Source: Defluviitoga tunisiensis (GTDB lineage Bacteria; Thermotogota; Thermotogae; Petrotogales; Petrotogaceae). From it: a DNA stretch of 64,000 nt. A program made the position numbers and the translations under genes. The stretch lies in contig NZ_LN824141.1 in NCBI RefSeq assembly GCF_000953715.1, forward strand, positions 494,676 through 558,675, in the 5' to 3' direction. Under the pieces are notes generated by a model, which was not told the DNA's origin, ran no database searches, and saw nothing but the letters and a program-made list of their open reading frames with translations. Below, piece by piece: positions 8,462 to 17,937 of this stretch (position 1 is its first letter; the number at the start of each line of letters is the position of its first letter).

Positions 8462-8644
8462 TTATTCTTCTATACTAATAGCTTCAGTTGGGCAAGCATC
8501 AATTGCATCTTGAACGCAAGGTTCATTACTTTGTTCATCAATTACTTCGGCTTTCCCATCATCTGCCATTTGAAACACATCTGGGCACAAACTTTCGCAA
8601 ATCCCATCTCCTATACATGCTTCTTTATCAATTATTATTTTCAC
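8462..8644 (-). CDS. Single-cluster [4Fe-4S] ferredoxin with Asp at the second ligand position
   Basis: 60 residues, aligned without gaps to my memory of Thermotoga maritima ferredoxin (60 residues). Ligand candidates are Cys10, Asp13, Cys16 and Cys51. Cys20 and Cys43 sit where the hyperthermophile ferredoxins form a disulfide. Asp replaces the usual second Cys in CIGDGIC, as in Pyrococcus furiosus ferredoxin. It is a likely electron carrier for pyruvate:ferredoxin oxidoreductase and hydrogenase. GTG start after GGAGGTGCGGTAG. Monocistronic, with its own terminator. Confidence 0.93.
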   Translation of the reverse strand: MKIIIDKEACIGDGICESLCPDVFQMADDGKAEVIDEQSNEPCVQDAIDACPTEAISIEE

Positions 8645-8856
8645 CTACCGCACCTCCTAATGAGTTTAGTATACTTTTTAAATAATACACCCTTTATTAA
8701 TCACACTACTAAAAATTATTTTATGTTCTTTAATAAGACGAATTATAAACTCATTTACAATACATCGGATCGGCCAATAACAAATTATTTAAATCTTACA
8801 ATTATTATTATACCATAATTTTTCAAATTAAGTTTAAAAAATAGCTTAAAAAATTT

Positions 8857-9792
8857 TTATATCATAATTTTATTAACTTCTTCGACTATCCTATCAATAA
8901 TATTAATTCCTACTCTTTCTTGAGCTTCCTTAGTAGATGCTCCAATATGAGGTGTAACAACTACGTTAGGAAGAGAAAATAGTTCTTTATAAAAATCGCT
9001 AACTGGAGGTTCTTCTTCGAAAACATCTAAACCTAATCCAAATATTTTACCATCTTTTAAGTACTTTAATGCAGCTTTTTCGTCTAAAACGCCACCTCTT
9101 GCTGCATTGATAATTATTACATTATCTTTCATTAATTTTATTTCCTTTTCACCAATCACATGAAAAGTTTTCTCATTTTTTGGAAGATTCAAGGAAATAA
9201 TATCAGATTGTTTTAGTAGATCTTCAAATGAAACTTGCTTAACTTTATATTTATTTTGTTCCTCTGCGGTAAGATTAATAATGTCATAAACTAGAGTTGT
9301 GGTATTAAAGCCTGTTAATAATTTTGCTAAATTTGTTCCAACATATCCAAAGCCAATTATCCCAAATGTTTTTCCAGACAACTCCAAACCCTCAAGTTCC
9401 TTTTTTTCCCATCTTCCTTCCTTGAGTCCTATTGATGCCCTAGTGATATTTCGATAAATATCTATAACCATTCCTATTACTAACTCAGCAACAGAAAGAG
9501 CATTTTGACCTGGGGTATTTAATACTTTTATGTTTTTGACTTTAGCTGCTTCAAGGTCTATATTATCCAAACCCATTCCAGCTCTTCCTATAATCTTTAG
9601 TTTAGGTGAACTATCGATAATTTCCTTGGTAACTTTTGTTGCGCTTCGAACAATTAATACATCTACATCCTTCATTTTTTCTTTCAATTTGTCTTTATCA
9701 AAGTGTTCAGAAGTTATGGTGGCATTAGGTAATTCTTCTTTAAGTTTCTGCAATGCGATCTCATCTAACGGATCGTTTATATGAATTTTCAC
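8857..9792 (-). CDS. serA: D-3-phosphoglycerate dehydrogenase, short form
   Basis: 311-residue D-2-hydroxyacid dehydrogenase. It has the NAD-binding GIIGFGYVGTNLAKLL motif near residue 145, catalytic Arg in NAARGGVLDE, Glu in FEEEPP and His in TPHIGAST. It lacks the C-terminal ACT/serine-feedback domain, so it is the short type I-like form. It makes 3-phosphohydroxypyruvate from 3-phosphoglycerate. GTG start 6 bp after the aminotransferase stop, so the two are an operon for serine synthesis. Other 2-hydroxyacids remain possible substrates. Confidence 0.85.
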   Translation of the reverse strand: MKIHINDPLDEIALQKLKEELPNATITSEHFDKDKLKEKMKDVDVLIVRSATKVTKEIIDSSPKLKIIGRAGMGLDNIDLEAAKVKNIKVLNTPGQNALSVAELVIGMVIDIYRNITRASIGLKEGRWEKKELEGLELSGKTFGIIGFGYVGTNLAKLLTGFNTTTLVYDIINLTAEEQNKYKVKQVSFEDLLKQSDIISLNLPKNEKTFHVIGEKEIKLMKDNVIIINAARGGVLDEKAALKYLKDGKIFGLGLDVFEEEPPVSDFYKELFSLPNVVVTPHIGASTKEAQERVGINIIDRIVEEVNKIMI

Positions 9793-9798
9793 TGCACA

Positions 9799-10947
9799 TC
9801 ACACTCCTTCATTAACAAAAACTTCTTCAGCTGCTTTTACTCCTTTGCCCAACTCAACTTTGAAACCAAATTTATTTAAACTCATCTCTAATGCACTAAT
9901 TGCTATTATAATATCAAATTTAGACATATATCCTAAATGTGCTATCCTAATAATTTTTCCTTTGAGTTGAGACTGACCTCCGGTAAATACTATTCCCCAA
10001 TCATCTCTCAAAAATTTTATTAGTTTTCCTGCATCTACTCCCGCTGGAACTTTTATTGCAGTTACAGCATTTGATGGCTTTTCTGCGAAAAGTTCTAAAT
10101 TTAAGGCCTTAACTCCGGCTCTTGTTGCTTCACTCATTATTCTATGTCTTTCCCAAACGTTTTCAATACCCTCTTCTTTTAACATATTCGTAGACTTAAC
10201 TAGCTGGTAAATCAGATTAACAGGTGGAGTAAATGGGGAATCTGGATAATTCTTTTTGTATGATCTAATATCAAAATAATATCTGGCATTTTCACTTTTT
10301 TCAACAATTTTCATAGCCTTATCACTCAAGGCTATCATTGCCAATCCTGGAGGCATCATAAAACCTTTTTGTACACCACATACTACAACATCAACATTCC
10401 ATTCATCCATTTTTAGTGGCTCTGCTAATAATCCTGAAATCGCATCTACAACTAATACTGCGTCTGTTTTGTTTACAATTTCTGCAATTTCTTTGATAGG
10501 ATTAACAACTCCTGTAGAAGTTTCGCAAAGAGTTGTAAAAACTGCCTTTGTATCCGGATTTTCTTCTAGTGCTTTTTTTATTTCTTCCGATCTAACGTAC
10601 TTTCCCCATTCAACATCGAGCTCAATTAACTCTGCCCCGTAGGCTTTACATAGATCACACCATCTTTCACCAAACTTACCAGCGTTAACTGCAATCGCTT
10701 TATCTCCAGGAGATAATAAATTAGCAACTGCTGCTTCCATTGCTCCAGTACCTGATGATGCCATTGTGTAGACAAAGTTATCAGTCTGAAATAAGTACTT
10801 TAAATTTTCTAGTGCTTCGTTTTGAATATCAAGGTACTGTGGAGTTCTGTGATGAATAGTATCTTTTGCGCCTTCAAGTAAAATATCAATTGGTACAGGC
10901 GTTGGCCCCGGTGTCATTAGATAATTCTTTTTTAGCATTCTTGCCAT
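9799..10947 (-). CDS. Class V aminotransferase, probable phosphoserine / serine-glyoxylate type
   Basis: 382-residue PLP enzyme of the alanine-glyoxylate/serine-pyruvate aminotransferase group. It has MTPGPTPVP at the N-terminus, [15 protein letters not shown] phosphate-binding, VVDAISGL, and the Schiff-base lysine in [14 protein letters not shown]. Pairing with serA suggests it serves as phosphoserine aminotransferase, as proposed for the equivalent Thermotoga gene pair. The SD AGGGGATATCC overlaps a stretch complementary to the candidate small RNA at 32011-32088. Confidence 0.85.
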   Translation of the reverse strand: MARMLKKNYLMTPGPTPVPIDILLEGAKDTIHHRTPQYLDIQNEALENLKYLFQTDNFVYTMASSGTGAMEAAVANLLSPGDKAIAVNAGKFGERWCDLCKAYGAELIELDVEWGKYVRSEEIKKALEENPDTKAVFTTLCETSTGVVNPIKEIAEIVNKTDAVLVVDAISGLLAEPLKMDEWNVDVVVCGVQKGFMMPPGLAMIALSDKAMKIVEKSENARYYFDIRSYKKNYPDSPFTPPVNLIYQLVKSTNMLKEEGIENVWERHRIMSEATRAGVKALNLELFAEKPSNAVTAIKVPAGVDAGKLIKFLRDDWGIVFTGGQSQLKGKIIRIAHLGYMSKFDIIIAISALEMSLNKFGFKVELGKGVKAAEEVFVNEGV

Positions 10948-11167
10948 GGATATCCCCTCCCTTGTTTTTGAATGCTAATAATATTTTAACTCTTGTAAAA
11001 CAAATTTCTGCTTAAATTGTAAATAAAATGTGGAAAAATTAAAAAATAAAATAAAATGTGAAAATTTTCGTTTTCTGTATTTTGTTAGGTATTGTATCAC
11101 AGTTTACAAAAATTAATATGGATAATTTTTGTCGACTTTGGATATTCTGCATAATAAAAGAAATATT

Positions 11168-11195
11168 TTGAAAGCAGATAATTTAATGTTATAAT
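11168..11195 (+). promoter_or_regulatory. Promoter of the ylxQ-infB operon
   Basis: TTGAAA (11168-11173), 16-bp spacer, extended -10 TGT-TATAAT (11187-11195). It lies 41 bp before the ylxQ ATG. Confidence 0.65.
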
Positions 11196-11236
11196 TAAGA
11201 ATATAGCAGCAACTATTTGAAAGAGGGACCTTTAAA

Positions 11237-11578
11237 ATGAATTCACTAACTTATGAAGACAAAATATTAAGTTTTTTAGGTTTGGCTGCAAAGTCAAACA
11301 GTATTGTTTTTGGTAAAGCTAACATCAAACATTATCTTAGTTGCCCCCAATTAAAGAGAAAATTAATTATTCTTGCACGTGATATCGGTAAAAGAGTCAA
11401 GTTAGAAACTATACAAAATTGCAAGAACTATAATGTTCCTTTTATCGAAATTAATAAGACTAAATCAGAAATTTCTAAAGCCATTGGGAAAGTAAATATA
11501 AGCGTAATAGGAATCACTAACGAAAGTATTATACATGGCATTTTAGACGTAGTGCGTGAAAATGGAGGTGGTTTATAA
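11237..11578 (+). CDS. YlxQ-like L7Ae/L30e-family RNA-binding protein
   Basis: 113 residues with the L7Ae/L30e/S12e/Gadd45 fold: FLGLAAKSNSIVFGKANI, KLIILARDIG and a C-terminal IGITNESIIHGIL. Bacterial YlxQ homologues bind kink-turn RNA and typically sit just before infB, as here. The infB GTG comes directly after its TAA, with the infB SD (GGAGGTGG) in its last codons. Confidence 0.85.
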   Translation: MNSLTYEDKILSFLGLAAKSNSIVFGKANIKHYLSCPQLKRKLIILARDIGKRVKLETIQNCKNYNVPFIEINKTKSEISKAIGKVNISVIGITNESIIHGILDVVRENGGGL

Positions 11579-13675
11579 GTGTCAAAGACTCGGGTATACG
11601 AAATCGCAAAAGAATTAGGAATGAATTCGAAAGAATTAATTGAAATACTACAAGAAGAGTTTGATATACAGGTTAAAAGTCATATGAGTACTCTCGAAGA
11701 CGAAACTGTTGAGGCTATAAAAGAACTGATTGAAGAGATGAGAGAAACAAAAAAAACTGAGAAAAAGCATAAAGATTTATCTAAAGATGCTAAAGAGTTA
11801 TCTAAGGAGGAAGAAGAAATAACTGAACTAACAGAAGAAAGAACCATAAAAGAAATTCGTTTGTCTGAAGAAAATTTGACTCTTGATAAATTAGCAAAGG
11901 TAATTGGTGTTGAACAAAACGATATTATCAAAGATATGTTTCTTAAAGGAAAGATTTTAAGACCTGGTCAAGAATTAGATAAAAATACTGTTGAAGAAAT
12001 AGCCTTAAGCTATAATACTATTGTTTCTTTTGACTCCCCCAAAATCGAGCCTGAAGTCGTTGAAAGTGATGAAGAAGACTTAGAATTGCAATTGGCAAAA
12101 CGATGGATTGAGATATATGAAAAAGAACAAGACCGTTTAACAAACAGGCCACCCGTAGTTACAATAATGGGTCATGTTGACCATGGTAAAACTAGTTTGT
12201 TAGATGCCATTAGGCACAGTCATTTAGCAGAAAAAGAAGAAGGCGGTATAACTCAATCTATTGGAGCCTATCAAATAGAATATAAGGGTGAAAAAATTAC
12301 TTTTATAGACACTCCTGGGCATGAAGCTTTTACTGAAATGAGAGCAAGAGGTGCCCAAGTAACAGATATAGTTGTTCTTGTGATAGCAGCTGATGATGGC
12401 GTAATGCCACAAACAATAGAGGCCTGTAATCATGCTAAAAGTGCAAATGTCCCTATAATAGTTGCAATCAATAAAATTGATAAACCTAATGCAAATATAG
12501 ATTTAACAAAACAACAAATGGTTTCAAAACTTAATCTAGTTCCCGAAGATTGGGGCGGAGACACGATAACGGTTCCTATATCAGCAAAAACATCCAAAGG
12601 AATAGATGACCTTTTAGAAATGATTATATTAGTCGCTGAATTACAAGATATTAAATGTATTCCAGATGGCAAAGCTAGGGCTGTTATTATAGAAAGTAAA
12701 GTAGATAAAGCAATGGGACCACTAGGAACGGTCATAGTAAAAGATGGTATATTAAAAACAGGAGATGATTTTGTTGCAGGAGCTACCTATGGTAGAGTAA
12801 GAAGAATGATAAACGACAAAGGACAGTCTGTTGATGAAGCAACACCTTCTACTCCTGTACAAGTTTTGGGCTTCAACGATGTACCAAGCATGCATTCAAT
12901 ATTATATGTTGTTGATTCAAAAGATGAAGCCAGAACGATTGCAGAAAAAATAAGGCAAAGAGAGTTGGAAAAATCTCAATCTTCTAATAAGAGACATATT
13001 AAACTTGAAGATATAATGGAAATGATGCAAGCTCAAGAAAAGAAAACACTTAACATATTATTAAAGGCTAGCACCTACGGTGAAATAGAAGCACTAAAAA
13101 ATGCTATTCAAAAATTTGAAAATCCAGATATAGATATAAAAATAGTACACGCAGGAATTGGCGCTATAAGTACTAGCGATATTATGCTTGCTTCTGCATC
13201 AGATGCAGTAGTACTAGGTTTTCGTGTAAAAGCTGATTCTAAAGCTATAAAAATGGCCGAAGCAGAAGGTATACAAATTAGAAGGTATAATATTATATTT
13301 GATCTTATAGATGATCTAAAGAAAGCTTTAGAAGGTATGCTTGAACCAGAAGAAAAAGAAGAGATTATTGGATATGGTGTAATAAAAGATGAATTTAAAA
13401 TAAAAGGTATTGGAAAAGTTGCTGGTGTCCAAGTTACCGAAGGCCAGGTATTAAAAAATGGTGGTGTTAGAATTTACAGAAATGGCTCTCTCGTTGCAGA
13501 TGTGAAAATTGCTAGTTTAAAACATTACAAAGATGAAGTTAAAAGCATCGAGGCACCTAAAGAATGCGGTATATTATTTGAAAATTATGAGGATTTCTCG
13601 AAAGGCGACGAACTTGAATTTTATAAAATTGTGAAAGTAAAAAGGGAACTTAACATTGAACAAGGTACTAAATAA
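11579..13675 (+). CDS. infB: Translation initiation factor IF-2
   Basis: 698 residues. An N-terminal IF2_N helix domain ([18 protein letters not shown]) and a short charged linker are followed by a second IF2_N-like motif around residue 100. The G domain has GHVDHGKTS at 198-206, DTPGHEAF and NKID. The C-terminal IF2 domains are standard ([13 protein letters not shown]...). It delivers initiator tRNA to the 30S subunit and promotes subunit joining. GTG start immediately after the ylxQ stop. The linker is shorter than in enterobacteria, as usual for this phylum. Confidence 0.97.
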   Translation: MSKTRVYEIAKELGMNSKELIEILQEEFDIQVKSHMSTLEDETVEAIKELIEEMRETKKTEKKHKDLSKDAKELSKEEEEITELTEERTIKEIRLSEENLTLDKLAKVIGVEQNDIIKDMFLKGKILRPGQELDKNTVEEIALSYNTIVSFDSPKIEPEVVESDEEDLELQLAKRWIEIYEKEQDRLTNRPPVVTIMGHVDHGKTSLLDAIRHSHLAEKEEGGITQSIGAYQIEYKGEKITFIDTPGHEAFTEMRARGAQVTDIVVLVIAADDGVMPQTIEACNHAKSANVPIIVAINKIDKPNANIDLTKQQMVSKLNLVPEDWGGDTITVPISAKTSKGIDDLLEMIILVAELQDIKCIPDGKARAVIIESKVDKAMGPLGTVIVKDGILKTGDDFVAGATYGRVRRMINDKGQSVDEATPSTPVQVLGFNDVPSMHSILYVVDSKDEARTIAEKIRQRELEKSQSSNKRHIKLEDIMEMMQAQEKKTLNILLKASTYGEIEALKNAIQKFENPDIDIKIVHAGIGAISTSDIMLASASDAVVLGFRVKADSKAIKMAEAEGIQIRRYNIIFDLIDDLKKALEGMLEPEEKEEIIGYGVIKDEFKIKGIGKVAGVQVTEGQVLKNGGVRIYRNGSLVADVKIASLKHYKDEVKSIEAPKECGILFENYEDFSKGDELEFYKIVKVKRELNIEQGTK

Positions 13676-13729
13676 TTATTTGTACTATATTATAATATAA
13701 ATCAAACATAACGGTGAGTTGAAATAACA

Positions 13730-14077
13730 ATGGAAAAAGATTATAAAATATATGGAATAAGAGGTGCGACCTCTATTGAAGAAGATACAGCAACACTTAT
13801 AACTGAAAGGGTATTGGAGCTTTGGAATGAAATTACTTCCAAAAATGATATAACAAGAATAATTTCTGTTATTTTTTCAGTAACAAGTGACATAAAATCT
13901 CTCAATCCTGCGACCGTTTTAAGGAAAACCTTAAATTTGGACTCTATTCCTTTTATGTGTTTAAGTGAATCAGAGTTTGAAAATTCACCAACAAAAATTA
14001 TTAGGGTGCTTATTATTTGTGAAAGTAGCACCCCAAATTTTGTTTACCTTCATAAAGCATCTCAATTGCGCAAGTAA
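13730..14077 (+). CDS. aroH: Chorismate mutase, AroH type
   Basis: 115 residues. It matches the monofunctional AroH fold by its residues: Arg11 in GIRGAT, Arg65, Glu80 in LSESEF, Arg92 in IIRVLI and Tyr106 in VYLHKA, equivalent to B. subtilis Arg7, Arg63, Glu78, Arg90 and Tyr108. It converts chorismate to prephenate for Phe/Tyr synthesis. Its SD is weak (GGTGAG), 54 bp after infB, so it may be a distal operon gene. No other aromatic-pathway gene is nearby. Confidence 0.9.
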   Translation: MEKDYKIYGIRGATSIEEDTATLITERVLELWNEITSKNDITRIISVIFSVTSDIKSLNPATVLRKTLNLDSIPFMCLSESEFENSPTKIIRVLIICESSTPNFVYLHKASQLRK

Positions 14078-14134
14078 AATCTTGCTATTTATATTGACAT
14101 TTTAAAACTACAATTATTCTAAGAGGTGGAATCT

Positions 14135-14848
14135 TTGAATCGTGACATGATTAAAATGATTTATTTTGATTTAGACCATACCCTTTGGGATTTCGAAAAC
14201 AATTCTAAAAGCGCTCTCAGACTAGTTTATAATAATTATCGGAATCTATTAAATTCTATAAACACCGAAGCATTTATTTCAACATATCAAAAGATTAATA
14301 CACAGCTTTGGGATTTATATAGAAAAAAAGAAATAAGTCAAGAAGAACTAAAGCTTCTAAGGTTTGATTTAACCTTAAAAACTTTAGGAATTGAATATAA
14401 TGAATCATTAATACAAGAGATTAATGACGTATATCTAGATACATTATCAAAACAAGAAATGCTTATAAATGGTGCAAAAGATGTTTTAGAATATCTTTGT
14501 GGTAAATACAAGTTAGGAATTCTAACTAATGGTTTTAGAAAAACTCAATTGGCAAAATTAAATTCATCTGGAATAGACAAATATTTTAAGATTTTGGTGA
14601 GTTCAGAAGACATTGGATTTCCAAAACCAGACGAAAAAATATTTAGTTATGCACAAAAAGTTTCAGGCTACCCAAAAGAAAAAATAGCTTACATTGGAGA
14701 CGACTTAGAGAACGATATTCTACCTGCAATTAAATTTGGAATGCACGCTATTTGGTTTAAAAACAATAATTCATTTATTTCTAATTTACCAATCAAAGAT
14801 AATATAGTAATAATAGATCATTTATCAGAATTAAAAGACATATTCTAA
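14135..14848 (+). CDS. HAD-superfamily hydrolase, YjjG-like
   Basis: HAD phosphatase with a helical cap. Motif I is FDLDHTLWDF with Asp12/Asp14, motif II LTNG, motif III Lys in GFPKPDEKIF, and motif IV YIGDDLENDI. The pattern is closest to the YjjG/5'-nucleotidase-like HAD group; the substrate cannot be read from sequence. I chose TTG at 14135, 5 nt after GAGGTGG; the GTG at 14126 lies inside the SD. The 3' end overlaps the convergent GH13 gene by 4 bp. Confidence 0.85.
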   Translation: MNRDMIKMIYFDLDHTLWDFENNSKSALRLVYNNYRNLLNSINTEAFISTYQKINTQLWDLYRKKEISQEELKLLRFDLTLKTLGIEYNESLIQEINDVYLDTLSKQEMLINGAKDVLEYLCGKYKLGILTNGFRKTQLAKLNSSGIDKYFKILVSSEDIGFPKPDEKIFSYAQKVSGYPKEKIAYIGDDLENDILPAIKFGMHAIWFKNNNSFISNLPIKDNIVIIDHLSELKDIF

Positions 14849-16161
14849 ACCTTTTGCAAATAATAAATTCCTTTTTGAACTATACGAATATTTTTCCCCG
14901 ATATTAAATCTAAATATGTTTCTTTTAAGTCAAGAGGTTTATCTTCCAAAGAAATAAATATTATAATTTCACTTTTTTCATTTTTCTTTTTAAAAATTAA
15001 CCTCTTTTCTTTTACATCCATTAATTCATAAGCTCCTTTAGAAAGAACAGAATGCTCTTTTCTCAAGTTAATTAACCTTTGCGTATAATTAAAAGTCCTA
15101 TGTTCTTCTTCCGTCCAACTCTCTTTAAATCTCATTGCTACTCTACCGCTATCAGAAAAATGATGCGCCAGGGGATCGCCTTTCAATGCAATTTCATTAC
15201 CATACTCTAACATTACATTTCCAGTTAAAGCCATTAATAATCCCATCGCTATATAAAAAGAGTCCATATCTTTACTAATATCAATAAATCGAGGTAAATC
15301 ATGATTCTCTATAAAATACGTTAATTGAAAAGTATCTTCATTTAGTTTGTTAGATAAAATTATTTGCTCATACAAATCTTGTAAACTTTTTTTCTGTTCT
15401 CCTAAAACTTCTTTAATAATATTATAAGTTGCAAAATCAAAAAGACTTGTAAAACGTTGCGCATCATATCCTTTAAATTTTTTCAGCAATGCAAAATTTT
15501 TTTCTTTATCTCCTTCATCCTCCCATACTTCGCCTAAGATAATAACATTTTTATTAATTTTTTTCATTCTATCAGAAAACTCTTCTAGAAAATCTAATGG
15601 AAGGCCTAGAGCATGATCTAATCGGAATCCATCTAATTCAAAATTCTCTAGCCAGTATTCTCCAACTCGAATTAAAAATTCTCTAGTATCTCTATCTCCT
15701 AAATCCCAAAATAAAAAAGATCCTTGCCATCGTATCTCTTGTGGAGATTGAGGAGGTTCTGTTTTAACTTTCAATCCTTCAGGGATAGTAGAAAAATCAT
15801 ATTTTTTCGAGGCATGATTGAGAACCAAATCAATAATGACTTTTATATTTCTTTTATGAGCTTCTTCAAGCAATTTTTTTAAAATATCATTAGCCTCTTC
15901 TTCTGAAACTGAACTAATGTTTTCAGAAATTGAAAAATAATCAATAACGTCATAGCCATGGGTTGTTTGAGCTTTAAAAATAGGACCTAGATAAATCAAA
16001 TCAATGCCAAGCTCATTTAAATAATCCATCTCTTGGATTATTCCTTGTAAGTCACCATCTATAGCATTTTTCTCATAGTACTTGTATGATTCTTTTGGAA
16101 AATCATTACTTAATTCTCCATTTTTAAAAAACTTGATCAATATATGATATCCAATAAACAC
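14845..16161 (-). CDS. Cytoplasmic GH13 family glycosidase (alpha-amylase-like)
   Basis: 438 residues with the four GH13 regions: I DLVLNHAS, II GFRLDHALG (nucleophile Asp182), III ILGEVWED (acid/base Glu211) and IV FIENHD (Asp288). A short C-terminal beta domain follows. There is no signal peptide, so it acts on internalised maltodextrins or related alpha-glucosides; exact specificity is open. GTG start with AGGAGG 8 nt upstream (an overlapping ATG is out of frame). Monocistronic. It carries the shared upstream element and the GGGTCC repeat. Confidence 0.9.
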   Translation of the reverse strand: MFIGYHILIKFFKNGELSNDFPKESYKYYEKNAIDGDLQGIIQEMDYLNELGIDLIYLGPIFKAQTTHGYDVIDYFSISENISSVSEEEANDILKKLLEEAHKRNIKVIIDLVLNHASKKYDFSTIPEGLKVKTEPPQSPQEIRWQGSFLFWDLGDRDTREFLIRVGEYWLENFELDGFRLDHALGLPLDFLEEFSDRMKKINKNVIILGEVWEDEGDKEKNFALLKKFKGYDAQRFTSLFDFATYNIIKEVLGEQKKSLQDLYEQIILSNKLNEDTFQLTYFIENHDLPRFIDISKDMDSFYIAMGLLMALTGNVMLEYGNEIALKGDPLAHHFSDSGRVAMRFKESWTEEEHRTFNYTQRLINLRKEHSVLSKGAYELMDVKEKRLIFKKKNEKSEIIIFISLEDKPLDLKETYLDLISGKNIRIVQKGIYYLQKV

Positions 16162-16185
16162 ATTTTCTCCTCCTAAAATAGGTTT

Positions 16186-16219
16186 TACATACAGTCTTCA
16201 CAAATTTCAAAAACCTTAT
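16186..16219 (-). promoter_or_regulatory. Shared promoter-proximal element, copy 2 (GH13 gene)
   Basis: On the minus strand 16219-16196 matches the ribD copy at 20 of 24 positions (ATAAGG, TTTTTG, AA, ATTTGT, GAAG). It is followed after 4 nt by TATGTA (16186-16191) in the -10 position, and ends 34 nt before the GTG start. Confidence 0.6.
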
Positions 16220-16289
16220 TATATGTATGTTTTGATTTAATTATTACAGAATACTTCATTTCTTTAACCTTTTGGTATTTGTAGTTATA

Positions 16290-16350
16290 GCGAGGGCTAC
16301 ACCCTGGACCCGTTATAAATTCATAATTTCGTTTTTAGAAAATCTTCGTT
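16290..16350 (-). repeat. GGGTCC intergenic repeat, copy B
   Basis: Minus strand: GAAGATTTTCTAAAA, spacer, TGAATTTATAACGGGTCC, then the hairpin AGGGT-GTA-GCCCT. In copy C the corresponding hairpin is AGGGC-GGA-GCCCT, so the stem is kept through a U-G/C-G change. It lies about 70 bp upstream of the shared promoter element of the GH13 gene. Confidence 0.75.
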
Positions 16351-16398
16351 ACTATAGTCTTAAATATAAAAGAGAGGGCTTTTTTAAGGATTCAATTT

Positions 16399-16458
16399 AA
16401 ATTCAGAGTCTTTATTACCTGCGATCTGAATTTGACAAATTAAAACTTTATATTCAGA
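16399..16458. repeat. Three ATTCAGA boxes in inverted/direct arrangement
   Basis: AAATTCAGA (16399-16407), its 9-bp inverse TCTGAATTT (16425-16433) and a third ATTCAGA (16452-16458). The middle box can pair with either outer box. This could be alternative hairpins or a multi-site operator; function unknown. Confidence 0.5.
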
Positions 16459-16535
16459 GACTTCATTCTTTAATTCTCACTATATTTATTGTAAATATTA
16501 CCTGTAATCATTTTATCATTTCTTTTTTAAGTATA

Positions 16536-16549
16536 TGAAAACGTTTCCT
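16536..16549. promoter_or_regulatory. LacI-family-type operator candidate
   Basis: TGAAAACGTTTCCT is a near-palindrome centred on CG, the hallmark of LacI/GalR-family (including CcpA-like) sites. It lies between a sugar-cleaving enzyme gene (375 bp away) and the TolB-like gene (about 150 bp away), so its target is uncertain. Confidence 0.45.
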
Positions 16550-16695
16550 AAAAATCTTTTGATTAGAGGTTGGTAAAGTAATAAAATAACATAAATTCTG
16601 ATATAATTAAAGAGTAGTTATATAAATTTTATATGTAATATAAAATTAAAACATAATAAAATCATTTTTTCTTTAATAAAGGTGAGAATTAATCT

Positions 16696-17895
16696 ATGAA
16701 AAGAAGGATTTTTGTTATATTTGCCTTTGTTGTTTCTATCATTTCTTTTTCGGTAAATGTGTCAAAAGACACTTTGTTAATTAGCATAAACGATAATACA
16801 TGGATCACTAGACAAATCGCCGAAAAAGTCAAGAGCATCGGCAATTATATGTATGATATTGAAATAAAAGATGTAATGACAGAAACTATAAAAACAGAGA
16901 ATTATGACGTAATAATGAACATATTTACTAACACTAAGGAAAATATTACTATTGCTTTTGGATACTTTCAAGGTGGCGGTTTTTCGTATTCAGAAACAAC
17001 TAATGAGACTGCTGACTGGGTTGAAAAATTTGCTGTAAAAGCTTTAGAAAATCTTTCATTTCAAAGATTTTTATACGGAGAAAACTGGGATATTTTACAA
17101 CTAACTTTTTGGAAAGGTGTAGATGAATATCCCATATACCAAAACGAAAAACTATATTTTATAAGTGACAGATATATTGGTAACAGAGAAATTTATATAT
17201 TTGATTTTGTCAATGGAACAGAAAGTAAAATTCCTTTAGAGTCTTCAGCAGAATATTTCCCTGATATTTCACCTAATAATAATTTTCTAGTGTTTCAAAC
17301 TAGTTTATTTGGAAAATGGGATATAGTGTTATATAATTTGATCACAAAAAAAATAACAAGAATTAGCCCATCTAATAAAAACGCTTATTCTCCTTATTTT
17401 TATGACAATACATTAATTTTATTTTCTATGGAAGATGAATCAGGTCAAGGGACAGAAATTTGGTATTATGACTTGTATTATAATAAGTTAGAGAAATTAA
17501 GTAACTCAAAAAGACTGCTTAAATTTAGACCAAGTAAATGGAATGGAAACAATATTACTTTTTATGCGATTAATTTAGAAGACGCTAGTGTAAATATTTA
17601 CTATTTAGATGAAGACAACAAAATCTATCCTTTGCTAGTAGATCCTTTTAACCAAACGGACAGTTGGTCTAATGGTTCGGAACTATTGGTATTTTCAGAA
17701 TTTAATGGGAAGTATTTTAGTATTTATGAATACAATAATAACGAAAAAATTAATTTAACTAGTTCTATTACAAATGACTGCTTTTATCCGACTTATTCTC
17801 CTGACAAAAAATACGTTTTTTTTACCAACTACTACTCTGAAGCTGACGTTTTTGTATTAAAACGTGAAGCTATTTATAAACAAAGAAATAACTGA
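16696..17895 (+). CDS. Exported TolB-like beta-propeller protein
   Basis: 399 residues with a signal peptide (MKRR, hydrophobic IFVIFAFVVSIISF). An N-terminal mixed domain precedes about five WD40/PD40-like repeats (for example YFPDISPNNNFLVFQ, YSPYFYDNTLILFS, FYPTYSPDKKYVFFT). The architecture recalls TolB, an envelope protein, but no Tol/Pal genes are nearby. First gene of a five-gene plus-strand run with gaps of 33-43 bp. SD AAAGGTGAG before ATG. Function unknown beyond an envelope role. Confidence 0.75.
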   Translation: MKRRIFVIFAFVVSIISFSVNVSKDTLLISINDNTWITRQIAEKVKSIGNYMYDIEIKDVMTETIKTENYDVIMNIFTNTKENITIAFGYFQGGGFSYSETTNETADWVEKFAVKALENLSFQRFLYGENWDILQLTFWKGVDEYPIYQNEKLYFISDRYIGNREIYIFDFVNGTESKIPLESSAEYFPDISPNNNFLVFQTSLFGKWDIVLYNLITKKITRISPSNKNAYSPYFYDNTLILFSMEDESGQGTEIWYYDLYYNKLEKLSNSKRLLKFRPSKWNGNNITFYAINLEDASVNIYYLDEDNKIYPLLVDPFNQTDSWSNGSELLVFSEFNGKYFSIYEYNNNEKINLTSSITNDCFYPTYSPDKKYVFFTNYYSEADVFVLKREAIYKQRNN

Positions 17896-17937
17896 TTTGG
17901 AGTGATTTAAATACCAAAACACACCAGTAGTGACTCG

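Larger units (their letters stand above)
16162..16695. other. Intergenic region between the divergent GH13 and TolB-like genes (534 bp)
   Basis: Holds four separate signals: the shared promoter element (16186-16219, minus), the GGGTCC repeat copy B (16290-16350, minus), a triple ATTCAGA inverted/direct repeat (16399-16458), and a LacI-type palindrome (16536-16549). A TATAAT at 16602-16607 could serve the plus-strand gene but has no good -35. No ORF or known RNA is seen. Confidence 0.7.

Noticed and set aside
11120-11134. 15-mer GGATAATTTTTGTCG also found at 22821-22835 (at the predicted SOD transcription start)
   Set aside because: A couple of shared 15-mers are expected by chance in 64 kb of AT-rich sequence, and positions relative to the two promoters differ. 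Would be reconsidered if conserved in relatives.
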